Shown here in pieces: positions 1 through 13,700 of a DNA stretch of 64,000 nucleotides. Under the pieces are notes generated by a model, which ran no database searches, was not told where the DNA came from, and saw only the letters and a program-made list of their open reading frames with translations. Source of the stretch: Luidia sarsii. Lineage: Eukaryota; Echinodermata; Asteroidea; Paxillosida; Luidiidae. Position 1 is the stretch's first letter; every line of letters starts with the position of its first letter. The translations under genes and the position numbers were made by a program. The DNA lies in assembly GCA_949987565.1 (NCBI GenBank), contig OX465110.1:20107773-20171772 (forward strand), in the 5' to 3' direction.

Positions 1-19
1 GCAGAGACACAACAGTTCG

Positions 20-167
20 AGACCGAGAGACCGAGACCGAGACCGAGACCGAGACCAAGACCAAGACCAAGACCAAGACCAAGACCAAGACCAAGACCAA
101 GACCAAGACCAAGACCAAGACCAAGACCAAGACCAAGACCAAGACCAAGACCAAGACCAAGACCAAA
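20..167. repeat. Hexanucleotide array (GACCAA/GACCGA)n
   Basis: About 24 near-perfect copies of GACCAA, the first few GACCGA. Upstream of the first formin exon, presumably intronic. Confidence 0.95.
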
Positions 168-984
168 ACCCAGATCGCAGGATATCAAAATAGTCGTGTA
201 GAGACCGATCTTGAGAATGATTTTATGTTACCACGTGGCATCTTGGCGCACGTCATTACTTTACTTCATGCTGTGAAAAAACATTGCATGCTGTAAGCAA
301 GCTTTGAACTCCTCAGTAAAACTTTACTTATCTTGTCGTCGCTCGGCTTCTGGCCTCGTGTTCAGCAAACCTCAGTCTCCTTGATTGCACGAATTTGCTC
401 ACAGCACGTAGACCATAGTACGGAGTGGCTTTTGAACTCGGATATATTCCCCTTTGGTTTGTTACACGCAGTATCTCGGCATAGGCCTGGCCTGTACGCC
501 GTCTGTGAACCCCTTTTTTCGTCATGAAGAGTAGGTTTGCGATGACTCCTTGCACAAGAATCTATTTTGTGAGTGATTGCGGTTCTGAAAACGAACCACA
601 GGGTTTCATCGTATCACCGCAAACCTCTTCTTAAGTACCTCCACCATGCGTAGAGCCCTAAGCCTGACTATTTCGTCATAGTCGAAGTCTCCCAACCATA
701 CAATGATAATGATATCCGCGGTTGCTCTGAAGAAGACTGAAGACTAAGGAAGACTCAATATCGGGCTCAGGCCGGGCAGGAAGTGGCATGCGCAGCCGGC
801 ATGTCAGAAAGATCGGGTTAACCTTCCCTACCCACCGCATTGGCACGAATTGGAATTGGCACGTGTGCACGACTGATCTACGACGCAACGGCAAAGTAGC
901 GCCGTGGCGTCCCAGCACCGAATCTCGTTGGAAACAGTCACATTTGCCTTTGTCTCCAACCCCACCCCCAACCATCCCCCGCAG
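168..984. other. Intronic or upstream sequence of the formin gene
   Basis: No exon recognised. Contains the palindromic element at 526-634 and ends with a pyrimidine-rich tract (about 940-984) acting as acceptor for the 985 exon. Confidence 0.5.
526..634. mobile_element. MITE-like family B copy
   Basis: Inverted ends AAGAGTAGGTTTGCG and CGCAAACCTCTTCTT around a hairpin of GGTTCTGAAAA/CGAACCAC. The same ends (GGTTTGCGGTGACACC) recur at about 11231, 14700, 17020, 33960 and 38800. Confidence 0.6.
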
Positions 985-1767
985 CAGCAGCAGCAGCAGC
1001 AGCAGCAGAGAGAGAATTAGTACTCAGAGAGAAAGTTCCACCCAAGGAGCCTCCCCCGCCGCCGCCTCAGGCCGAGGGCCCGACGGCAGTGAACAAGACC
1101 CAGGCCCGCGCCACCACCAAGGAGCCTCCGAAGAAGGACCAGCCGGCTCCCGCCCAGCAGCCCGCCCGCCTGGAGAACCGGCTGTTCTCCACCTCGCTCT
1201 CGCCCATGCAGAGGCGGCGCATGTGGTACGCCTCGCAGAGCAACCACATCTACCCGTACCGGAACCCGCCGCCGCTGCCGCTTCGCCAGCCCGAGCCGGA
1301 CAGGGCGGCGGCGGCGGCGGCGGTGGGTGCCCCGAGGGCCGAGACCAACGGCGGGCCTAACTACGAGGACCCGGGCACGGCGCGCTGGGACTTCCCGCCG
1401 CCGCTGCCTCCCCGCCAGAACGCCGCCGAGCGCGAGGCCGAGGCCAAGCTCCGGGCGGTGGCCGAGCAGCGGCTGGCCAAGGCCAAGGCCCAGCAGATGG
1501 CCGCCAGCAAGAAGGCCAAGACCGGGGGCCAGTCCTTCTGGCGCAACCTGAAGCAGGCCAAGGTCTTCTCCTCCTCCTCCTCCTCCTCTTCCTCTTCCTC
1601 GTCGGCAGCCTCCACGGCGGCCTCGGCGGGCAAGGGGAAGAGCCCGCCCCCGCTGCCGCCTCGCATCGCCGCCAACAACGAGTACTCCAACGAGTTCCCA
1701 CGCCAGCCCTCCACCGAGGCCAGCCCGGACAAGAGCGAGGCGACAGAGGCTGCCGTGTCCAGACCCG
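985..1767 (+). CDS. Formin exon 1 in window: proline-rich/FH1-like exon
   Basis: A pyrimidine-rich tract ends in CCCCGCAG at 977-984, followed by a run of CAG triplets, so this is an internal exon. It is symmetric (phase 1 in, phase 1 out) with donor GTAAGC at 1768. It encodes PPPPPPQ near the start, NPPPLPLRQPEP, poly-Ala from GGC repeats (about 1300-1325), PPPLPPRQN, a charged Ala/Lys helix-like stretch, poly-Ser from TCC repeats (about 1567-1605) and PPPLPPRIA. The PPPLPPR sites look like SH3 ligands. If transcription instead began here, the first Met would be at 1206. Confidence 0.75.
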
Positions 1768-4700
1768 GTAAGCTGCATGCCCGCTACCAACGATGCATGC
1801 ATCTTTATCGGAAAGATTTTGAGTCTACAAAAGTTATAGCGCCACCAATAAATTCTTAAAATGGAACCAGAGGTTGCCTGGTACCCAGCAAAGCAACTAA
1901 GATTGAATGCCATATAGCAATACGCACGCTGAAATCTATGGATATTCACGTGTACATTTTGCGAGATTTTGCGATCCGCGCGGAGATTCTTTTTTTCTCG
2001 CGAGATATCTCGTCACCCGCACCGAACTGGTTAAAGATGATGTTCCAGCGAGCAGTCCAAGGTCCCCAGCACTCTTACAGAATTATCTTGTAAAGTCTAC
2101 ACTCGACATACCCCACACTCGCCAACTTGGCACTGGTTCCCTCATAAAATGAATGTCCACTTTTTAACACTGATACTCGATAGGCCTATTCATCTTCGCT
2201 CACGCACACCAGAACAAAAATCTGTGTACATACTACAGCAGACAGTTTTTTTCATGTGGGCGCGAATCTAGTGCCTTGTGGAGACCTAGTATAATAGGTT
2301 GAATAGGTCTCCACAAGGAAATTGTAAAGATGTATAGGTCTCCACAAGGTTTTCACGAAACTGGTATTTGGAAATAACTCAAAAACGGGAAATTTGTGAT
2401 GGGTAAGAATCCGTCGCAAATTAAAGTGCTACATATAAGGGACATACGGTCCACATTTCTACCCAGGAAAATGAATGTGGTTGAAATGGGAGCATTTTAA
2501 AAACATTGTTTCTCACTCAGTTGTGTTAGTGCACGAGAAAAAAGCCATGCCTCCACAAGGATACAAAAATGAGTATGTGTGCAGTGAGAATATTTGTACT
2601 GACAAGTAATGACTGTAGACGCTGATTATTCATTATTTCAGGGAATCATTCCTCTAAAGACTACTGGTCCATTTGTGACACACCGATTTGTATTTATTAT
2701 TTACAAATGGTAGCGAACATAGTGTTCGTCCCATAATTACAGTGCTTGTTTGTTAGGCCATGCTCGTTGCAATGGAGACCCGCGTTTCAACACTCTACAC
2801 AAAATGAATCCGACTATCGGCTCAATATGCTAATGGGCTCCATGAGCTAGCTTCAAAGAAAACAAATTCCTTGACAGTTTTATGCGAAATCGAGTACATG
2901 ATGTACATGTAGTTGTCAAAATCGTTCACTTGTATCTATCGACGAAGTGCAACACCTGCAATCATACAAGTGACACGAGCAATCTTAAACCGAGCTAGAA
3001 ATTCGCTAGAAAGTTGCAGTTTTTTACAAGATAATAATACAGATACCCATACACATACACATTTACAAATACTCAAACACATTTTGACTTAGATATCATT
3101 ATCAGTCTTTAATCCTGCCTTTGAGAAAGGTACTGCTATTGTCGAAACCTTTGACCTTATCTGCTTATATAAGATTTGCATTTTCATCATTTGAGTCAGT
3201 AAAACGTCGGCAACGTTGTTGGTTTATAAGAAATATTGCTAGATATATAACCAACAACTTGTGCGGATATATTCCTTGAATAAAACTCCTTATCCCTCCC
3301 CCCGAAATATATTGCAAGCTTAGCTCTTCGGAGAACCATTCGGAACATTTTATCCGCACATAGGGCCTATACATGTATATGAAAGCCAAACGTCACATTG
3401 GTGAATGAGGTTTGGATGGTGACAACTAATTACAGTCGGTGAATCTATTTACAACATGCCGTATGGTTCATTTCAATGACGGTTTTACCTGCTCGACGTT
3501 ATAAGCACCGAGTGCTCAGTGCTTCGCCCGATGCCTCATGAAAAGATTCCAGCTTGGGTGGGATTCGAACCCGCGACTTCTGCTTTCTAGTGCAGACGTC
3601 TTAACCACTTGACTACCAAGCGGGTCGAGGTCGTGTGGTGGATTCGAATATTGTACAGCGGCGGGTACCGAGTTGCATCATAGATATATCATGATGTTTG
3701 CGTCGAGGAGAATGTAATTCAGTGAGGGTTTGCCCATGAGAGTTCAATGAGGGTTAAACGGGGCAAACACTCATTGGATTACATTCTCCTCGACGCAAAC
3801 ATCATGTTATGTATCTATGATGGTGTATATGGTTGGTCTGTGCAGGGCAGTCCCTGGATGACGGACATAGCTCATTGAGTGGAGTGTTGATGAGCCCATA
3901 CCGGTACGTTCTCTCCAGAACCACACGCACACTCAGAAGAGAGATATTCTTACACGATGTCACCTTAATTAGGTTGATGTATTTCTCGGCGAGAATCCCG
4001 TCAGAAGTGCAGTCTATGTAGACACGGGCAGCTCAGAGCTGCACGGTGTACTGGTAGTAGACGCACTTTGGCAGCAACTGAAGGTGTTCCTCACCGACCT
4101 CGGAGGCGACGACGTCGTTGAGCTGGCACCGGTCTCCCACTCCCAGGAGGTTGAAGGAGCGGCAGTCGGGGTCCTCGTAGCAGGCCAGGCAGCACCGCAC
4201 GTGGCTGCGGAGACGGAGCTCCCTCGGGGCTCTCTCGGCGGCGAGGCACCGGGGCCGGCTCCCGGCGTGCGCCGCCACCGCCGGGCAGGTGACAGTGCGG
4301 GCTGACGCTCCTCCATCCGGCGCCTGGCACATGACCCGTTTCTTATCGGTGCAGGGCAATCCGCGCCACCGTCCGTTGTCACCCAGTCTTATCATGGCGC
4401 AGCGGCCTAATCTTGACTGTCCGCTCCATTTGGTGTATGCATCAGAGCAGTCCCACCCTTGGGAGGTGAAGTAGCAGCGAAGCCAGCCATTGATAGTAGT
4501 GTCAGATACGGTCCGGCCAGCATTGAGTGTCAGGTAAACGAAGTCGTTCTCCTCCTGGCTTCGTGGCAGGACCAGGTCAGCCCCGAGGTCTCTGCACGCC
4601 TGCTGGCCGTCGGACCACGAAAGCTTTTCACCGTGCAGAACCAGGTAGCAACTCCCCTCGTAGTAGATCCAACTGGAGTCCGGACAATGAGGTATGGCCA

Positions 4701-7700
4701 ACACCGTCCCCAACCCAACTGCCAACGGTATCAGTATCACCAAGTGCATGGTGCTCATCCAGCGGTACGGTAGCCGCTCGTGTTATATCTCGATAGGTCG
4801 CAACCGAAGCCGCCACAGGCAATGTTATGGGGAGGCTGTATTGTGGAGACGACTTAAATGAAATACGTTGAGCTGACGATTTCTTTTGTAGGTATCATGC
4901 CCTTTATTCGTTGAGACATCGGCTAGATACAAGGGCGGAATCAGGGTGTGTTATGTGGCTCGATCGGCGGTGCGTAACCAGTCGAGAGGAATTTGCAAAC
5001 AAACTGGGCTACATCCATTACCGGCCAAGGGCGTCTATGAACTATGCATTAAGCCACACGACGCAGTGGCACGTTCTTATCCAATGGCAGTCTTGCTGGG
5101 GTCATATATTATTGACGATTGGATGAAGCGGCTTTTAATATCAAATTTAAGTGCGCCTACCCTTAAGTGCTTAAGACTCGTGTCACAAAATAATGGTCGT
5201 AGATGATAGATCACGTGTCAGTCCTCTGTGGTAGGCTACAAGGCACGTTATGGATAATACACTGTAGGTTGTGTCACTGTATACACTTCTTTAGAGAGGC
5301 ATGAGCGGTCTATTGCAGATGATAAGTGGCTCGATCAAAGTAATTGGCTCCATGGCAAATGCTCCAATCTCCCTCACTGCTCCCACCTGCCACTATCCTC
5401 CCACCTCCCATTCTGCTCCCACCTCCCACTCTGCTCCCACCTCCCACTCTACTCCCACCTGCCACTATCCTCCCACCTCCCTCGTCTTTGTTTACACCTC
5501 CCTCTCTGCTCACACCTCGATCCCTCTCTCCTCCCACTTCCCACTCTGCTCACACCTCCCTCTCTCCTCCCACCTCCCACTCTGCTCCCACCTCCCACTC
5601 TGCTCCCACTCTGCTCCCACCTCTCTCCTCCCACCTCCCTCTCTCCTCCCACCTCCCACTCTGCTCCCACTCTGCTCCCACCTCTCTCCTCCCACCTCCC
5701 TCTCTCCTCCCACCTCCCACTCTGCTCCCACTCTCCTCCCACCTCCCTCTCTCCTCCCACCTCCCACTCTGCTCCCACTCTGCTCCCACCTCTTTCCTCC
5801 CACCTCCCTCTCTACCCCTACCTCCCACTCTGCTCCCACCTCCCACTCTGCTCCCACCTCCCACTCTGCTCCCACCTCACTTACTCCTCCCAGCTGCCTC
5901 TCATCTCCTCCCACCCCCTCTCTACCCCTACCTCCCACTCTGCCGTCACCCCTCCCTCCTTGTCTCTCTGTGAAGATTAACATAATCTCGACTCAGATGG
6001 TAAGAGGGCTGGTAGGCCAAACCAGACCACTGATTCAACTCCTGGTCCAGTGAACGTTTTCTTTGCCATGTGTTCCAATATGGATCTCTTGAATTAGGGA
6101 GAGTAGAGTCTCAACATGGAGATGGCATCCTTCACAAAAATGTAGTCACACCACACTCAAATGGATTAATTCGGAGGGGAAACGATCTTTTCAGTCTAAA
6201 AGAAAATGGCAATTTGATACATTGCCTTCAGGTAAGGAAATGTCCATCCACTTTGTTTCCTATTTCCATGGACGTGACTATGAGTCTTGCGCAGTTTTCG
6301 TTCAATGCCTCGAGGTATTGGTGACTTCTACTAATTCTCGGTATTATACTGCGCATTTCTACACGAAGACAAAACGCATTGAGGGCGATATAGGAAGTTT
6401 ATTTAGTCTAGCTTAGACCGCTTCTCTGCCTGTTACCAGTCCAGCCGCCGATTTCACGAAACTTCAAGAAAGGTGGCGTAAGTTACGCAACGTACAAATG
6501 TTGCGTAAGTCTTGCGCCACAATGGCTCTTTTGTGCACTATTTAGAAAAGGCAGCAAAATGTTGCGTAAGTTACGCAATAAAAATGTTGCGTACGCAACA
6601 TTTGAGGTTTCGTGAAATCGGCTGTTAGGGTTAACCATTCCCTAGGGGTCTGTTTCACCAAACTCATCGTAACTTGCGATTAATCGCAAGGCGCAGAAAC
6701 CATACGGCCTATCACAACTTACGATAGGTTATCCATCGTAAGTTGAGTTACGATTCATCGTAAGGCATTGTGAAATCCAGCCCAGGTAAGATTTATTTCA
6801 TTAGCGCAGGTTAGATTCAACTGAGGGGAGTTTGCAACAGGACCGATCCAAGAATCTTTAAAGATTTAAGGTCAAAGGATGCGACCCATTAGGATATTAA
6901 TAATTCCAGACATTGATACTCTTTGATGAGGAAGTATTACGGTGTACCAACAGACCGTGATGAATTCAGCAATCAAGGCGTACGGAGCATCTTCAACCGA
7001 TCGGGAATTAATGGTAAACTGACTGGGAGTCCGTCATAAACATTGCCTTGATTTTTCCGAATTCCGCTTCATGATGACTGATGTCATTAATGGTGACATC
7101 CGATGTTGCCTCGACACTTAAAGCCCCTACACAACATTGGTAAGATCGAAAAACAGACATATTCACAGATTTACATGAAACTTATACAATTTGAAGATGG
7201 TTATGGTAGAAACCTCTCATAATATTTCTGCCTAAAATGCAGCATTTCTGGAGAAAAGAGTAAAAGAAATCGTTTCCGTCTCATCCCTAGATAGATTTTT
7301 TTTAACGCTGCATTTTCGCGAAACAAAATAATGGCGGTTTTCACTATATTCTTGAGACTCTGCGGATTGAGCTAAAACAAATTACAGGTGTGCTATTGCA
7401 TGCATATGTCGGATCAAACAACATATGAATGCTATTCTTTGACCTCGACCAATGTTGTGTAGGGGCTTTAAGGGAGAGATCGGCATACAACCTTTTCGTC
7501 TTACTTTTGGAAATGCTTGTCCCATTTGTGTGTGTTTTTCAGCATTTATTCCCGCACCTCCGGCCCCACCTCCACCCCCGGACATGGCTGCCCCCGTAAC
7601 GCGAAAGTTTGAGGTCACCTCCAAAGTCAAAATGCGACCGTTCCACTGGAACAAAGTCTCCGCCCTCATGGTACGCAGTGTAGCTCTGGTTTTTGACGTG

Positions 7701-10700
7701 GTTCTGCCTTTGAGAAAGGTCCTGCTAGGATCGAAACGTCAGGCCCACTAAATTTTATGATTCACTATATAGCTCTAAAGAAGCACCTTACCTTGAGTTC
7801 TATCACTGATATCCTTTCATAAGCTGACCAAACCGAGTCTGTATGTAAACCCTTCTGTTCTTGTAATCACAGTTCATAATAATGGTCACCAACCTCTCAC
7901 AAATAATGTTTACAAGCTATGGAATTTTTTTCTGTATTATATTTAGAGATTATATTGGGTTATAATATCATGATAATTCACTGTGTGTAAAATTCCACTA
8001 TATGTCAATTTAACTGCGCTCCCATCACTCACGTAGGTCTGGAGGTTTTTTTTCCGATTCTGATTCCTGGTTTATTTTCCATACGTAGATCAAGAAATCT
8101 ATCTGGCAGAATGCCAAAGATCTTACTGGCAAGATAGATACCGAATTTCTCCAGCAAATGTACTCAGATAGAAAGGAACAGACTGTCACAGAACCAACAG
8201 AGAAAGGTAAGATGGGGCACAGTTTTTCCCTTTATTCCATGAGCTCTGATCAGGACAGATCAGATCGGATCGAGGTCATCAAGTCATATCAAATCAAGTC
8301 AAATCAGATTAGATCAGATTAGGTCAGATCAGATTGGGTCAGTTCAGATCAGGACAGACCAGGCTATAATATTATAACTAAAAGAAACTATACCACATTG
8401 ATTCAAAGTCTGTCTGAAAAACTTAACGAAATAGGGAGTTAGGCAACTTCAGTTTTGTACTTAAATTAAGAATGTTTTAGCTATTTACTACGCATTAATA
8501 CAGATTTAGATATATGATAAAAATGGGGGCAGGTAAGATTTTAGAACATTTTAGCGGCATCTTTTTCTCTATATACACTAATCACTTCTTGTGTCCATGC
8601 AAGTTCTAGGATATCCCCTTTAAACAAACTTTTTGTAAGACGTTCTGGCAAAACCTTTAGGGTTAACCATTCTGGTAAAACCTTTATGGTCGACCATTGT
8701 GGTAAAACCATTATGGTTAACCATTCTGGTAAAACCTTCATGGTTAACCATTCTGGTAAAACCTTTATGATCGAACCTTCTGGCAAAACCTTTGTGGTTA
8801 ACATTCTGGTAAAACCTTTATGGTCGACCCTTCTTGTGAAACCTATAATATGATCGTCCCCTCTGGTAAAACCTCTCCGGTGAAACTTTCTGGTAAAGCC
8901 TTTCAGAGGCTCTCTGGTAAAGCCTTTCTGGTAAAGCCTTTCTGGTAAAGCCTTTCTGGTAACGCAGTGGCTGTTGTTACGGCAGTCGTCCGTGTGGTTC
9001 CATGACTTCACAGTATTTGTCAGGATGTTTAGCTCTTGGAACCAGACTATCAGCTAATAGACTGGTTCAACCAGCCTGCAATGCTGACGAAATACAATCA
9101 AGTCAGGGAACCATACGGACGACTGCCGTAACAACAGCCACTGCGTTCTGGTAAAGCCTTTCTGGTAAAGCCTTTCTGGTAAAGCCTTTCTGGTAAAGCC
9201 TTTCTGGTAAAGCCTTTCTGGTAAAGCCTTTCTGGTAAAGCCTTTTTGGTAAAGCCTTTCTGGTAAAGCCTTTCTGGTAAAGCCTTTCTGGTAAAGCCTT
9301 TCTGGTAAAGCCTTTCTGGTAAAGCCTTTCTGGTAAGCCCTTTCTGGTAAACCCTTTCTGGTAAACCCTTTCTGGTAAACCCTTTCTGGTAAAGCCTTTC
9401 TGGTAAAGCCTTTCTGGTAAAGCCTTTCTGGCAAACCCTTTCTGGTAAACCCTTTCTGGTAAACCCTTTCTGGTAAACCCTTTCTGGTAAACCCTTTCTG
9501 ATGAATCCTTTCTGGAAAAAACCTGTCAAATGCAGTGGTGGAGTCTTCCAAGAAGAAGCTGAAGAGCTTCCTGGACCCCAAGGTGGCCCAGAACCTCGGC
9601 ATCTTCCTGGCCGGATTCAAGATGGACCCCGAGGAGCTGAAATTCCGACTGGCCATTTCCAGCGAGGACGAAGGAGGGCTCAGCGCGGAGCAGATCAACA
9701 TGCTGAGGAGGTAAGAGACAGTTCCTCGCGTCGCTCTTGAAGTAAGAATTGGTTTCAGCTTATTGATTTCTTTTGTAGGTATCATGCCCTCTATTTGTTG
9801 AGACATCGGCTAGATACAAGGGCAGTATCATCAGGGTGTGTTGTCGATCGGCGGTGGGTAACCAGTCGAGAGGAATTTGCAAACAAACTGGGCCACATCC
9901 ATTACCAGCCAAGGGCGTCTATGAACTATGCATGCATTAAGCCACACGACGCAGTGGCACGTTCTTATCCAATGGCAGTCTTGCTGGGGTCATATATTAT
10001 TGACGATTGGATGAAGCGGCTTTTAATATCAAATTTAAGTGCGCCTACCCTTAAGTGCTTAAGACTTGTGTCAAAAACAATTATGGTCGTAGATGATAGA
10101 TCACGTGTCAGTCCTTGTTGTTTGGGTGAGCTGGGGGGGGGGAGTTGGGGGGGGCGTGTTGGGGGGGGGGACACGATCTTTCAAAGTGGATGCTGCTCTC
10201 AGTACATCTGAATTTCCAAACTAAGGAAAGCTTACAAACAAAGGGAAGGAAAACTCTGCAAACTGATTACAGACTTATTTGAAAAATTGGCAAAGAAAAC
10301 TTTGACTGGACCGGGACTTGAACCCAATACCCTCTTCCATCTGAGCTATCTAGCCCTTAGACAATGGCCTCCCAAATAGTCGTCTAGTCTTTGCTGGGGT
10401 GGGGGCGCCAGTCTTCCTTTGTTTGTTTGATGACTGACAATTGATTGACCCAAATGTTTTGATATCCTAGCAGGACAGGATCAGATGAGAATTTTTGTGC
10501 CCTTGGGAAAGGTCCTGTCATGATCGAAACATTACGCCCTCTACTGGTGTCCCAAGCTCCAATTCGCTTGGATTCTTATACATCCCTTTTGTTCATTCAA
10601 ACCCACATTTCCTTTTCTCCGGCTATGAAACCAACACCAGATATCACCCGACAGCTGAGGACATCGAGACGTACAAGCAGTTCCGGGACAAGCAGACTGA

Positions 10701-13700
10701 ACTGGAGAACACGGACCAATTCATGCTGCAGCTCTGTGAGATCCCCTACCTGAAGACCAGACTGGATGTCCTGATGGTGATCAATGAGCTGCCCGTTCAG
10801 TATGAAGATCTTGCCCCGGTACGTATGAGGAGGAGAAACAAACCACTATAAATTGTGTATGGGACGGTACCCTATCCTATCCTTTGCCACTGATTATGTG
10901 CATGGTTAGTATTAGGACAAAGCATCTCTTTGTGCTTTGTTTCTCATCCGTGTCCTATTCACTCTCTTCCCCCTTCCTTCGTGTACATGTATCTGTGTTG
11001 TCCTTGTCACTCTGCCTTTGAGAAAGGTCGTGGTAAGATCGAAACGTCATGCCCACTAAATTTTATGACGAAGCATCCTGTTAATACCAAACTACCGGTA
11101 GCCTGCCCTGAGCACACACATTATACCCATGTGGCTGATTTCATCAAACTCATCATCTTGATAACTTACGATGCACAGAAACAATGCAACCTATCAGAAC
11201 ATGAAATTGGAAGGTTTTCATGGTGAGAATAGCAGAAGGAGTAGGTTTGCGGTGACACCATGCAAAAATATCTTTTGTGAGCATGTGTGGTTCTGAAAAG
11301 AAGTTCCTCCGGTTCTTTTCAGAACCACACATATAGGCCTACTCACAAAAAGAGAATGTTTACATGGTATCACCGTAAACCTACTACTTCTGCTAACACA
11401 GAATACAATGGGTTATCAATCGTAAGCTGAGTTATGATGCATCGTAATGCTTTGTGAAATCCACGCCGGCTTATATCTAAAACTAGATCCAGCATGCATA
11501 GGTGTTTAATGCCTGGCTAGAATACTCAGAATGTAATTGGAACTTTGGCTGGCAACCAGCGGCCAGTCTTATACAGAGCTACTTCAGCTCCATAATTTGC
11601 TTACCGGGTAAATAAGCACCAAAAATCATGATTAATAAGATTCCTTTGCCATCCCAAACTTCACTATTGTTTCATGCTATGTAAAGAAGAGTGGAATACA
11701 AGTCAATAGCAATTGTGATCCGGCACAACGACATGAGGAATATCCCACCAAAACACTTTTTGAGTAAACAACGCCTGTTGTTAAAGTTAAAGTATCTTTA
11801 CAATTCGATTACAAATCAATTTTCTTTTTTTTTGGTATTTTCGGAACATTTAAGTCAAGAGGATATTATATTTTGAAATCATTTGAAAGCTTATGGTATA
11901 CTCTTTCACATCATTAGAAAACCTCAAAATCTCAAAAGTGGGGTTATTCCTCATTATGCTGTGCCGGGTCACAATTGACATCTTCACTTGGCAGTTCTGC
12001 TTGTAATCCTGTTTACACAAGGAAGACTTTTTTCCTGCTCAGCAGATTTTCATGCGTAAGCTGCTCTCTATGTGCCAAGGAATGAATATCAAGAGCTGCT
12101 TTAGTGTTAAAACTGGTACATGTAAGCAGCAAAATTCTTCCTTGGTCAAAAACGAGAATGCCATCCAAACTTCATGTGATTCCTTTTCCGTTTGTCTCAT
12201 ATTCATCAGATGCTGGGTGGTTTGATAGTTTGAACTGTGGTCGGCAACATGATTCTTAATTAGCAAAATTGTTCGGGCTGTCAGCAAATTGCAGCTCTCT
12301 TTAATAAGTGGCTCTATGAAATTGGCCCCTAGTCTTGTTGAGCAGGCCTTTTCAAAGTCTGGTGCTTATAGTGGCTCTGTGACCTTTGCCCTCTTTGCCG
12401 CGTGTCTGGTGAGATTATACATGGCCAGAAAGATGACGGAGCAGAACAGCCAAGTGTGAGTCACTGCGACAATTTACGAAGGCTTAGGCTCGGGCTTATA
12501 GCTTCGGTCATATTTCTCTTAACCGTCGTAATGTCCCAGGCATCTAAAAACAAATGTTTGGCCTCAGCTTCTTGGTGAGGTGCACTGATCAAGCCATACT
12601 TATCTGTACTTATCAAAGAGACAAGATATAGGTCTATGGCACAAAGATTGAGATGCATCGAGCCAGCAGATTACCTTCTCCATACACTACTTTAAAAATA
12701 TTCAATGAAAATAATTACATTTACAGTTTCAAGTTATTGATCCAGTAGCATCCCTAAAAAGCCCATTCGTGGATCCCAGATTTACATGTAGCTGTATATT
12801 CCATTGCAGTGCTACATGTACCCGGCCATAACAAGCAAAACTCCGATCTCAGTCAGTTGTGATTTTCCATAAAAAAAAAATAGTAGTAGTAGATTCATTT
12901 TTTTACGCTCAAGTAGGTAATCAGGAAAAGCGCTGAGAATATGTTTATGACACAACATGTTGGGCAAACCAACATTGCATGACATTCTCACCGATTAAAA
13001 CTGATAATAGATCTATAGTTTATGGTCAATGGCTCCTTCAAGCTGATGTGCAACTGTAATCAGGGAATGCTCATCATACAACGTGTCGAGGAAACCTTCA
13101 TTCTCACTGATGGAAAGTGATAATAAATCAATGGTTCATGGATATTTTTTTTTACTCCAGACAATAGGCAGGGTCCACAATGCCTTCAATCTGCTGTGCA
13201 ACTGTAATCACGGAAAGCACTGAGCATACCGTGCTCGTCACACAACGTGTTGGGCAGACCAACATTGGATGACATTGTGATAATAGATCTATGGATTTTT
13301 GGTTTCCTCCAGACAATAGACAGGGTGCACGACGCCTTCAAACTGCTGTGCAACTGCGAGAAGTTTGTGTCGATTCTGGAGCATGTCCTGGCCGTCGGCA
13401 ATTTCATCAACAGCGGATCGGCCCAGGGCGTGTCCATGGGATTCCGGCTGACTTCCCTGCCTAAGGTAAAGTGTCCATTTCCATCCGTGTCTGATGCGAT
13501 TAAATTTTGCTTAAGAGATCTATCAGATAGGGCACTCTCAGTACGCAAGCACAGAGGTCTCAGTTTCAAGTCCTGGTCCAGTGATATTTTTCCTTGAAGA
13601 TTAAAAAACTTTTAAAATTTAAAAATTGACAAAGAAAATTTAAGCCTGTGCGTCTACCCTTAAATGCTTAAGTGTGTGTGTGTTTGTGTGTGTGTGGGGG

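Noticed and set aside
788..1360. 190-codon frame starting MRSRHVRKIG
   Set aside because: Shadow of the formin exon in another frame; its only order is Ser and Pro from CAG/CCC runs.
3551..3625. Functional tRNA-Ser gene
   Set aside because: No long variable arm, an extra base in the anticodon stem, and the sequence continues into a body shared with other dispersed copies.
9054..9806. 250-codon frame with QKGFTRKALPERLY repeats
   Set aside because: Translation of the 15-bp intronic minisatellite; it runs antisense across formin exon 4.
13161..13207. Alternative formin exon 6
   Set aside because: Has an acceptor-like AG but the frame departs from FH2 after about 15 codons and no donor follows; treated as a decayed duplication.
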